5,715 nucleotides of DNA from an uncultured Acidimicrobiales bacterium. GTDB lineage: Bacteria > Actinomycetota > Acidimicrobiia > Acidimicrobiales > SZUA-35. The translations under genes were made by a program, and so were the position numbers. The notes under the pieces are model-generated. The model did no database searches, was not told the DNA's origin, and saw nothing but the letters and a program-made list of their open reading frames with translations. The stretch is from the NCBI GenBank assembly GCA_938008925.1, contig CALLIQ010000382.1, forward strand, positions 1 through 5,715, given 5' to 3'. Positions 1 to 4,945 of the stretch are shown here, one piece after another; positions within the stretch are counted from its first letter, which is position 1, and every line of letters starts with the position of its first letter.

Positions 1-418
1 GGCGTTCTCTTTGTGGGTCGGACTCGCATTCGTCCTGGTCGCCATTCGACTGCTCGACATCAAGGCCGACAAGGCGTGGATGACCTCTGCTCTGTTCGGT
101 TCCGGCGTCCTCGCCCTGTTGGCGCTGAACGTCATCAACCCGGAGGCGGTGATCGCTCGCAACAACCTCGCCCAGAACGAATCGTCGATCCTGTGGCACA
201 TCGAGAAGCTCTCTGGCGATGGTGAGGCCGTCATCGCCGAGGGCGTCGATCAGCTCGATCCCGATGTTCGGCTCGCCGTGACCGACCTGTTGTGCGACCG
301 ATCGCCTCGTCGTCCGGTGGTGCGAGACGACGGCACGTCACCCTCCGACGGCGGCATTCTCAGTTGGAACCTCGGTCAACGATCGGCTGAGGCAAACCTG
401 GCTGAACTCTGTTCGTGA
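1..418 (+). CDS. DUF4173-type integral membrane protein, C-terminal part (5' end outside window)
   Basis: Only the last 138 residues are visible. The frame is open from base 2 with no stop, so the gene starts upstream, and the TTG at 11 is internal rather than a true start. The visible part begins with a hydrophobic segment (residues about 3-18, SLWVGLAFVLVAIRLL). A second follows at about 27-46 and runs into 'ALNVINPEAVIARNNL'. A 'LN-x-(I/L)-NP-(D/E)-A-x-IAR-x-N' turn after the last membrane helix is what I remember as typical of the DUF4153/DUF4173 family. The tail after it is soluble and holds 'LDPDVRLAVTDLLC' and a closing 'SWNLGQRSAEANL', also like that family. The molecular role of these proteins is not known. 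It ends at TGA 416-418, 42 bp from the end of the convergent SRPBCC gene. I am fairly sure of the reading frame and moderately sure of the family. Confidence 0.8.
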   Translation, partial: AFSLWVGLAFVLVAIRLLDIKADKAWMTSALFGSGVLALLALNVINPEAVIARNNLAQNESSILWHIEKLSGDGEAVIAEGVDQLDPDVRLAVTDLLCDRSPRRPVVRDDGTSPSDGGILSWNLGQRSAEANLAELCS

Positions 419-421
419 CCT

Positions 422-458
422 CGGCGCTGCCGGGGTCGGCGACGTCCCGGGCTCGCCG
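422..458. terminator. Candidate bidirectional stem-loop between two convergent genes
   Basis: The gap between the plus-strand DUF4173 gene and the minus-strand SRPBCC gene can fold on itself. The outer stem is CGGCG (422-426) with CGCCG (454-458). After a 3x3 internal loop, the inner stem is CCGGGG (430-435) with TCCCGG (445-450), which includes one G-U pair. There is no T-run on either side, so it is not a textbook intrinsic terminator. High-GC actinobacteria often lack the T-run, and the position between converging genes fits. Short GC stems also arise by chance in such DNA. Confidence 0.3.
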
Positions 459-460
459 CG

Positions 461-985
461 TCAGCTCGACTCGAGCGCAGCCTTGACCGCGTCGAGATTC
501 GCCTGCACGTTGGCGCTCAATCCCTGAAGGCGGCGCTCCACGATCCGTTCTTCCTTGTCCGGCATGGCCTCGATCGCCGGGGTCAGTCCCGACGGGCCCG
601 GTCCGAGTCGAACCTTCTGGGACAGGCGGGTGCCGGAGCGAGCTGCGCCCGTCGCGTCGGCCACCTCGATCGGCTCCAGCCGGAACCACCACTGGGCGGC
701 TGCGGTTGCCGGATCGTCACCGACGGCCCAACTCCAGCCGTTCGGCTGATCCCACTCGACCACGATCGAACTCGTTCGCCATTCGCCGACGGCCGGATTG
801 ATGTTGTGGCCGAGGATCCGGGCGCCGACGCACGCTTCGGGTCCGTCTGGATCCCACACCGCCGACTGCAACTCATCGCTGTGTTCGGCGGGGAACGATG
901 GATCGGCGATGACCGCCCAAACGTCATCGGTTGAGGCTGCGATGTCGATCGAGAGTTCGGCGGTGGGTCCGTCGGCGTAGCGCAT
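461..985 (-). CDS. SRPBCC-family (polyketide cyclase/START-like) protein
   Basis: A 174-residue protein. SRPBCC proteins have a helix-grip fold with a deep hydrophobic pocket that binds lipids, polyketides or other small ligands; members include cyclases, dehydratases and carriers. Visible support: the N-terminal strand 'PTAELSIDIAAS' followed by 'DDVWAVIADPSFPAEHSDELQSAVW' (residues 7-44), which is the usual beta1-alpha1-alpha2 opening. Next come Trp-rich strands (78-101: EWDQPNGWSWAVGD...QWWF), a basic strand 'SGTRLSQKVRLGPG' (117-130), and a long C-terminal helix (about 143-172) that would close the pocket. The ATG at 985 is chosen because homology starts right after it. The frame stays open much further upstream (to 1615), but that stretch is antisense to the hydrolase gene and has shadow-like composition. 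No Shine-Dalgarno is obvious and the start may be leaderless. Ligand and reaction cannot be told from sequence. Confidence 0.87.
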   Translation of the reverse strand: MRYADGPTAELSIDIAASTDDVWAVIADPSFPAEHSDELQSAVWDPDGPEACVGARILGHNINPAVGEWRTSSIVVEWDQPNGWSWAVGDDPATAAAQWWFRLEPIEVADATGAARSGTRLSQKVRLGPGPSGLTPAIEAMPDKEERIVERRLQGLSANVQANLDAVKAALESS

Positions 986-991
986 CGAGCG

Positions 992-1021
992 AGTCTGACG
1001 CCTTCGGCCGGTTCGTGCCAA
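992..1021 (-). promoter_or_regulatory. Possible leaderless promoter for the SRPBCC gene
   Basis: Read on the minus strand, TTGGCA (1021-1016) resembles a -35 box. After 18 nt comes CAGACT (997-992), a weak -10-like hexamer of the xAnnnT type. Six nt later is the ATG at 985, so transcription would begin at or next to the start codon. Leaderless mRNAs are common in actinobacteria and no Shine-Dalgarno is visible here. The -35 copy also covers the purine-rich ribosome site of the divergent hydrolase gene on the other strand. The -10 match is poor, so this is only a candidate. Confidence 0.25.
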
Positions 1022-1030
1022 GGTGGACGA

Positions 1031-1831
1031 ATGGCAACCTCCACCTGCACCGCCGCCGATGGCACGACGATCTCGTACTCCGACCAGGGGAGTGGTGACG
1101 GTCCAGCCGTGCTGCTCGTTCACGGCATCACCGAATCGACACCGAGTTGGCAGCCCGTGATCGATCGGCTGGTCGGGTCTCACCGAGTGGTGTCGCTCGA
1201 CCTGCGAGGTCATGGAGCGTCGGGCACGGCCGAGCGCTACGACTTGGAAGCAATGGCGGGTGACGTCGTGGCCGTGTCGATGGCCGCAGGGCTCGAGAAC
1301 CCACACCTCGTCGGGCATTCGCTCGGTGGTGCCGTCGTGTCGGCGGTCGGTGCAGCGATGCCGGTCTCGTCGGTGGTCAACGTCGATCAGTCGCTCCAGC
1401 TCGGCGGGTTCAAGGAGCAGCTTGCCCCTGCGGAAGCCATGCTGCGCGACCCAGCTTCGTTCCAAGCCGTGATCGACGGACTGTTCTCCGAGATGGCGGG
1501 GCCCAAGCTCGAAGCGGAAGAAGCCGCACGAGTGAACGGCCTTCGACGAGCGGACCAGTCCGTGGTGCTCGGTGTGTGGGATCTGATGTTCACGATGAGC
1601 ACCGCGGAGATCCAAGCCGTGGTCGACGGCGCCCTCGCCGGCTACTCGGGAGTCGATGTCGCCTACCTGTCGTTGTTCGGCATCGATCCCGGTCCCGGTT
1701 ATGGCGAGTGGCTCGGCTCACACATAGCCGGTGCGGTCACGGAGCTGTGGGACGACCACGGCCATTACCCCCATCTCGTGGATCCAGACCGCTTCGTGGC
1801 GCGGCTCGCCGAATTCTGGGCCGACGCCTAG
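1031..1831 (+). CDS. Alpha/beta-fold hydrolase
   Basis: A complete 266-residue alpha/beta hydrolase, a cytosolic family that includes esterases, lactonases, C-C hydrolases and dehalogenases. In order: an oxyanion-side 'LLVHGITES' (28-36), 'SLDLRGHGAS' (55-64), and the nucleophile elbow GHSLGG with Ser97 at its centre. A cap region (about 122-200) is rich in Ala, Glu and Arg. The likely acid is Asp219 in 'FGIDPGPGYGEWL', and the base is His245 in 'GHYPHLVDPDRF'. The triad looks complete. A Ser nucleophile argues against a haloalkane dehalogenase, which uses Asp. There is no signal peptide. The ATG at 1031 is preceded by AAGGTGG (1020-1026), an adequate Shine-Dalgarno though close to the start. 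The gene is divergent from the SRPBCC gene with 45 bp between start codons, so the two may share control. The substrate is unknown. Family confidence is high. Confidence 0.93.
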   Translation: MATSTCTAADGTTISYSDQGSGDGPAVLLVHGITESTPSWQPVIDRLVGSHRVVSLDLRGHGASGTAERYDLEAMAGDVVAVSMAAGLENPHLVGHSLGGAVVSAVGAAMPVSSVVNVDQSLQLGGFKEQLAPAEAMLRDPASFQAVIDGLFSEMAGPKLEAEEAARVNGLRRADQSVVLGVWDLMFTMSTAEIQAVVDGALAGYSGVDVAYLSLFGIDPGPGYGEWLGSHIAGAVTELWDDHGHYPHLVDPDRFVARLAEFWADA

Positions 1832-1844
1832 GACGCACGCCGAG

Positions 1845-1861
1845 CAGGGCGCTCATCCCTG
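1845..1861 (+). terminator. Weak stem-loop downstream of the hydrolase gene
   Basis: CAGGG (1845-1849) pairs with CCCTG (1857-1861) across a 7-nt loop, 14 bp after the TAG stop. It is only a 5-bp stem with no T-run. Its position suits a terminator but a chance occurrence is quite possible. Confidence 0.18.
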
Positions 1862-2136
1862 GGTCCTTCGGAGCGATCGACGAATGTCTCGTCCGTATCG
1901 ACTCAGATGCTCAGTGGCACGACTCGGGTCCATCCTGCGGGCCGAGATCATCGAAACGTCACGCCCTTCGCGCGCTCAGCGTTCACAAACCGGCGCGCGC
2001 AGCCGATCAGAAGCAGGTGCTTGCCCGCTCGGCAGTGTGACGTCCGGCACCCTCCGGTCGTTGGGCCATCGACATACCCTGGCAGTCACTGAGCGCGACC
2101 TCACCCCGGTTTGAGCGTGCTACCCCCGCATCTCCC

Positions 2137-2140
2137 GAGG
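2137..2140 (+). promoter_or_regulatory. Ribosome binding site that favours the GTG start of the SulP gene
   Basis: GAGG at 2137-2140 lies 5 nt before the GTG at 2146. An ATG overlaps it at 2144-2146 but is in a different frame. The next in-frame ATG (2167) lacks a comparable upstream purine run, so GTG 2146 is the preferred start. Confidence 0.5.
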
Positions 2141-2145
2141 TCAAT

Positions 2146-3672
2146 GTGTCTCTCTCCACCGCCGAAATGGTGCCGCGCCAGCGCGGTCAAGAAATACGCG
2201 CCCAGTGGTTGGCCAACCCGCGTGCCGATCTGCTGTCCGGGCTCGTCGTCGCGCTCGCCCTGATTCCCGAAGCGATCTCGTTCTCGATCATCGCCGGCGT
2301 CGACCCCAAGGTCGGTCTCTACGCCTCGTTCACGATCGCCATCATCATCTCCTTCACCGGTGGCCGCACCGGCATGATCTCGGCTGCCACCGGCGCCATG
2401 GCTCTCGTCCTGGTTCCGCTCGTGAAGGACTACGGAGTCGAGTACCTGTTCGTGGCGACGGTGTTGGCTGGCCTCCTCCAGGTTGGTCTCGGCTATCTCG
2501 GCATCGGCAGCCTGATGCGCTTCGTCCCCCGCACGGTCATGGTCGGCTTCGTCAACGCGCTGGCGATCCTCATCTTCTTGGCCCAGGTGCCGCACATCCT
2601 CCTGAGCGACGAGCCCGATCGTTCGAGCCTGCTGGCCCTCAACCTCGGCTTCATCGCCATCGGCCTCGGGATCATCTATGGCCTACCAAGACTCACCAAG
2701 TCGATCCCATCGCCGCTCGTGGCCATCGTGGTGCTCTCTGGCGCAGCGATGTCGCTCGATCTCGAGCTTCCGACGGTCGGCGACATGGGCGAGCTGCCCT
2801 CAGCCCTGCCTTTCCTCAGCCTGCCCGACGTCCCGTTCGCGCTCGAGACACTGCAGATCGTCTTCCCGTTCGCCCTCACGCTGGCCTTCGTCGGACTCCT
2901 CGAGTCGCTCCTCACCGCCCAGCTCCTCGACGACCTGACCGACACGCCGTCCGACAAGAACCGCGAGTCGCGAGGTCAGGGCGTCGCCAACGTCGCAACC
3001 GGCTTCCTCGGCGGCATGGCCGGCTGCGCCATGATCGGTCAGTCGATGATCAACTTCCGATCCGGTGGTCGCACCCGGCTCTCGACGCTCGCCTCCGGCA
3101 TCTTCTTGCTCGTGCTCATCCTGGTCATGGGCGACCTCGTCGCCAGGATCCCGATGGCCGCATTGGTCGCCGTGATGATCATGGTGTCAGTCGGCACCTT
3201 CGACTGGAAGAGCATCAAGCTGCCGGCGCTACGGACGAACCCGTTGACCGAGACCTTCATCATGGTCTCGACCGTCGCCATCGTCGTGTTGACCCACAAC
3301 CTCGCATACGGCGTACTCGCCGGTGTCGTGTTGTCAGCGATCTTCTTCGCCCGCCACGTTTCGGGTGTCATGAAGGTCACCAGCGTCGTCGATCCTGACA
3401 ACGTCGAGCGGCTCTACGCGGTCAGTGGCGAACTCTTCTTCGCCTCGACCAACGACCTCGTCCGGTCCTTCGACTACGACGCCGTCAAGGTCAGCCGGGT
3501 CGAGATCGACCTCACCGACGCCCGAGTCTGGGACACCTCGGCCGTCGCCGCCCTCGACGCGGTGGTCGCCAAGTTCGCAGACCGCGGCATCGACGCCCAG
3601 CTGGTCGGCCTCAATCGCCACGCCCAGGAGCTGCACGACAGGACCTCGGGCAAGGTGTCCGTCGGCCACTGA
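2146..3672 (+). CDS. SulP-family (SLC26-like) inorganic anion transporter with C-terminal STAS domain
   Basis: A complete 508-residue inner-membrane transporter, a normal length for the family. Residues about 28-402 are the Sulfate_transp region with roughly a dozen or more hydrophobic segments. The first carries 'ALIPEAISFSIIAGV' (38-52), followed by 'VGLYASF' (56-62) and 'GGRTGMISAATGAMA' (72-86). The second half has 'ESLLTAQLLDDLTDT' (253-267) and 'GCAMIGQSMINFRSGG' (293-308). A cytoplasmic STAS domain follows (about 408-505) with the strand 'RVEIDLTDARVWDTSAVAALD'; D463-T464-S465 sits at the family's conserved loop. SulP proteins move sulfate, bicarbonate, nitrate or dicarboxylates, usually with Na+ or H+. 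The 'GCAMIGQSMIN-x-(R/K)SGG' stretch reminds me most of the BicA-like bicarbonate branch, but that is recall and the substrate is inferred. No sulfate-assimilation or carbonic anhydrase gene lies in the window to decide it. The gene appears to be transcribed alone. Confidence 0.95.
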   Translation: MSLSTAEMVPRQRGQEIRAQWLANPRADLLSGLVVALALIPEAISFSIIAGVDPKVGLYASFTIAIIISFTGGRTGMISAATGAMALVLVPLVKDYGVEYLFVATVLAGLLQVGLGYLGIGSLMRFVPRTVMVGFVNALAILIFLAQVPHILLSDEPDRSSLLALNLGFIAIGLGIIYGLPRLTKSIPSPLVAIVVLSGAAMSLDLELPTVGDMGELPSALPFLSLPDVPFALETLQIVFPFALTLAFVGLLESLLTAQLLDDLTDTPSDKNRESRGQGVANVATGFLGGMAGCAMIGQSMINFRSGGRTRLSTLASGIFLLVLILVMGDLVARIPMAALVAVMIMVSVGTFDWKSIKLPALRTNPLTETFIMVSTVAIVVLTHNLAYGVLAGVVLSAIFFARHVSGVMKVTSVVDPDNVERLYAVSGELFFASTNDLVRSFDYDAVKVSRVEIDLTDARVWDTSAVAALDAVVAKFADRGIDAQLVGLNRHAQELHDRTSGKVSVGH

Positions 3673-3690
3673 CGAGGTCGGCACTCCTCG
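3673..3690 (+). terminator. Small stem-loop directly after the SulP stop
   Basis: CGAGG (3673-3677) pairs with CCTCG (3686-3690) across an 8-nt loop and begins at the base after the TGA. There is no T-run. It could end the SulP transcript before a separate start for the CMD gene, but five base pairs is weak evidence. Confidence 0.22.
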
Positions 3691-3697
3691 CCACGTC

Positions 3698-3703
3698 TAG
3701 CGT
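3698..3703 (+). promoter_or_regulatory. -10-like hexamer placed for a leaderless CMD transcript
   Basis: TAGCGT fits the TAnnnT pattern of actinobacterial -10 boxes and ends 6 nt before the GTG at 3710, so the mRNA would start at or beside the start codon. The GTG has no well-spaced Shine-Dalgarno: the GGGG run at 3705-3708 leaves a gap of one base. No good -35 box is seen 17-18 nt upstream. Confidence 0.3.
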
Positions 3704-3709
3704 CGGGGC

Positions 3710-4300
3710 GTGACCCGGCTTCCCTTCATCACCGACGACGAACTCGACCCCGACCAGCGAGTCGTGTGGGACGGCGTGACCAATGGTCTTCGCGGACCGT
3801 CCGACCGTCTGATCACGTCGGAGGGCGGACTCGCCGGACCGTTCAACGCCGCGCTGCACGCAGCGACCACGGGTCGCCATGTCACCGCACTCGGCGAAGC
3901 ACTGCGCTTCCACAGCGACGTCGAGGCTCGTCTGCTCGAGTTGGCCATCTGCACGACCGGTGCGCACTGGCGCTCGAACTTCGAATGGTTTGCTCATCGG
4001 CCCCTCGCCGAGAAGGCCGGCATCGAAACGGCCGCTCTCGACGCCATCGAGTGCGGTGACGCACCCGACTTCGCTCACGACGACGAAGCGGCCGTGTACG
4101 CACTGACACGGGCGTTGCTCGACGACGGCCGAATGGACGACGAGACCTACGCCCGGGCCGCCGGCCACCTCGGCGATCGCGGCGTCGTCGAGATCGTGCA
4201 GGCGGTCGGCTACTACTGCCTGATCTCGTTCACGCTGAACGCCTTCGAGGTCGACCTGCCGCCAGGCAACGAGCCCGTCTGGCCCTACGGAGCGTCCTGA
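3710..4300 (+). CDS. Carboxymuconolactone decarboxylase (CMD) family protein
   Basis: A 196-residue, all-helical protein of the CMD/AhpD-like superfamily. It opens with 'RLPFITDDELDPDQRVVWDGV', a typical start for the single-domain actinobacterial members, which supports the GTG at 3710. The core is 'GPFNAALHAATTGRHVTALGEALRFHSDVEARLLELAICTTGAHWRSNFEWFAHRPLAEKAGI' (43-105), with conserved Glu77, Trp87, Glu92, Trp93 and His96. The C-terminal helix 'EIVQAVGYYCLISFTLNAFEVDLP' (161-184) is also typical. AhpD-type members use a CxxC pair for peroxide reduction. Here only Cys81 stands at that place, so disulfide peroxidase chemistry is unlikely, and an EW-x-x-H type active site is the better reading. 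True 4-carboxymuconolactone decarboxylase activity is not shown: no other beta-ketoadipate gene is present. It follows the SulP gene by 37 bp and overlaps the convergent methyltransferase gene by 16 bp. Confidence 0.93.
   Translation: MTRLPFITDDELDPDQRVVWDGVTNGLRGPSDRLITSEGGLAGPFNAALHAATTGRHVTALGEALRFHSDVEARLLELAICTTGAHWRSNFEWFAHRPLAEKAGIETAALDAIECGDAPDFAHDDEAAVYALTRALLDDGRMDDETYARAAGHLGDRGVVEIVQAVGYYCLISFTLNAFEVDLPPGNEPVWPYGAS
4285..4300. other. 16-bp tail-to-tail overlap of two convergent genes
   Basis: The plus-strand CMD gene ends with TGA at 4298-4300 and the minus-strand methyltransferase ends with TAG read at 4287-4285. The last codons of each gene are therefore antisense to the last codons of the other. 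Both stops were read directly from the bases. Confidence 0.88.
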
Positions 4301-4938
4301 ACGCTCCGAGTCGTCGCCCACACGGCGTAGAGCGGATCACCACCGCGACCAGCTTGGAGGACCACCGCCGACTGCGGCTCCTCCCATCCGAGAGAGCGAC
4401 GGAAGTACTCAGACACGATGGCCACATGACCCTCGTCGTCGGTCGACAACCAACCCCGGATCGCCTTTGTCGGAAAGCAGCGATTCGAGAAGACGTGGAC
4501 CCACAGCCCGCCGGGTCGGAGCACCCGAGCCAGCTCGTCGAAGACCTCGAGCGGACGGGTCAGGTAGTCGACGGACACGCAGCACACCGCCGAGTCGAAG
4601 CTGTGGTCCCTGAACGGCAAGAGCGGTTGGCGGTTCAGGTCGACGACCACCCCGCCGGTCGCCATCTCGTTCGCCGCCAGTTCGGGAGCGTTCATTCCCT
4701 GGCAGATGAGGGCCTCGGGCGCCGACGTCAGGTGTGAGATCCACGAGCTGCAGACGTCGAGCACGCGTCCACCGATGCCGAGTTGCTCGTACACCTCGCC
4801 GACGGCTCGGATCGCTCGATCGTCGATGTGGGTGACGATGCGGGGCTGGTCGTAGAACCAGCCGTCGGGCGACTCGTCCTGGCGTTCGAAGAAGCCGTCT
4901 GGGAACCCGTGATAGCGGTTCGTCGCCTCGGCGGTCAC
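4285..4938 (-). CDS. Class I SAM-dependent methyltransferase with atypical motif I
   Basis: A 217-residue protein with a Methyltransf_11-like layout. The N-terminal part holds 'FYDQPRIVTHIDDRAIRAVGEVYEQL' (28-53). Strand 1 with the SAM loop is 'RVLDVCSSWISHL' (58-70), where the usual D/E-x-G-x-G-x-G is replaced by D-V-C-S-S-W-I-S-H. Then come 'GMNAPELAANE' (81-91, the acidic strand-2 region) and 'VVVDLNRQPLLPFRDHSFDSAVCCVSVDYLTRP' (97-129, motifs II/III). 'EVFDELARVLRPGGLWVHVFSNRCFPTKAI' (131-160) follows. I remember the PR-x-V-T-H-I-D-D and SSW-x-SH signatures from a set of uncharacterised bacterial methyltransferases. GTG 4938 is chosen: it lies 7 nt after the ligase stop and just before the conserved part. 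An upstream in-frame ATG at 4992 would overlap the ligase gene by 47 nt with unlike sequence. The methyl acceptor is unknown. Confidence 0.87.
   Translation of the reverse strand: MTAEATNRYHGFPDGFFERQDESPDGWFYDQPRIVTHIDDRAIRAVGEVYEQLGIGGRVLDVCSSWISHLTSAPEALICQGMNAPELAANEMATGGVVVDLNRQPLLPFRDHSFDSAVCCVSVDYLTRPLEVFDELARVLRPGGLWVHVFSNRCFPTKAIRGWLSTDDEGHVAIVSEYFRRSLGWEEPQSAVVLQAGRGGDPLYAVWATTRSVQDAP
4288..4308. terminator. Perfect 8-bp stem-loop over the convergent gene ends, likely bidirectional terminator
   Basis: CGGAGCGT (4288-4295) is followed by the loop CCTGA and then by the exact reverse complement ACGCTCCG (4301-4308). The stem is uninterrupted, 8 bp with 6 G-C pairs, and the structure is the same on either strand. 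The CMD stop codon TGA (4298-4300) is in the loop. On the other strand the hairpin encodes the last codons of the methyltransferase, ending one base before its stop. There is no T-run, so if it terminates it would be of the short-hairpin type proposed for actinobacteria. Confidence 0.6.
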
Positions 4939-4945
4939 CCTGCGA

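Larger units (their letters stand above)
1832..2145. other. 314-bp intergenic region, no convincing gene
   Basis: This lies between the hydrolase stop and the SulP start. Several frames are open here, but their translations are Arg/Ser/Pro-rich with no domain character, as expected of GC-rich noncoding DNA. I looked for a tRNA T-loop signature and for long inverted or direct repeats and found none. Two weak items are visible. One is a small stem CAGGG (1845-1849)/CCCTG (1857-1861), 14 bp after the hydrolase stop, without a T-run. The other is a TAnnnT hexamer TACCCT (2075-2080) that could be a -10 box for the transporter, giving a leader of about 60 nt; no good -35 box lies at the right distance. 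Promoter and leader functions for the SulP gene are the likeliest use of this stretch. Confidence 0.5.

Noticed and set aside
986..1615. The minus-strand SRPBCC frame stays open far upstream, suggesting a 384-residue fusion protein
   Set aside because: The extra N-terminal part is exactly antisense to the well-supported hydrolase gene and is His/Arg-rich with no domain pattern. SRPBCC homology begins just after the ATG at 985.
1576..2114. Open plus-strand frames running from the hydrolase end into the intergenic region
   Set aside because: Their translations are Arg/Ser/Pro-rich, start inside the hydrolase gene, and lack a ribosome site or any domain feature.
1832..2145. A tRNA, small RNA or riboswitch in the 314-bp gap
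   Set aside because: No T-loop-like GTTCGA-x-TC stretch, no cloverleaf pairing and no long conserved-looking stem could be found by eye. A structured leader for the transporter cannot be excluded but is not supported.
2205..3398. A 397-residue plus-strand frame overlapping the SulP gene
   Set aside because: Extremely Arg/His-rich translation with no hydrophobic segments; it is the +1 shadow of the transporter.
3611..4321. A 236-residue minus-strand open frame opposite the CMD gene
   Set aside because: It lies wholly over the CMD gene and the SulP end, has low-complexity Gly/Val/Asp composition typical of antisense frames in GC-rich DNA, and shows no recognisable domain.
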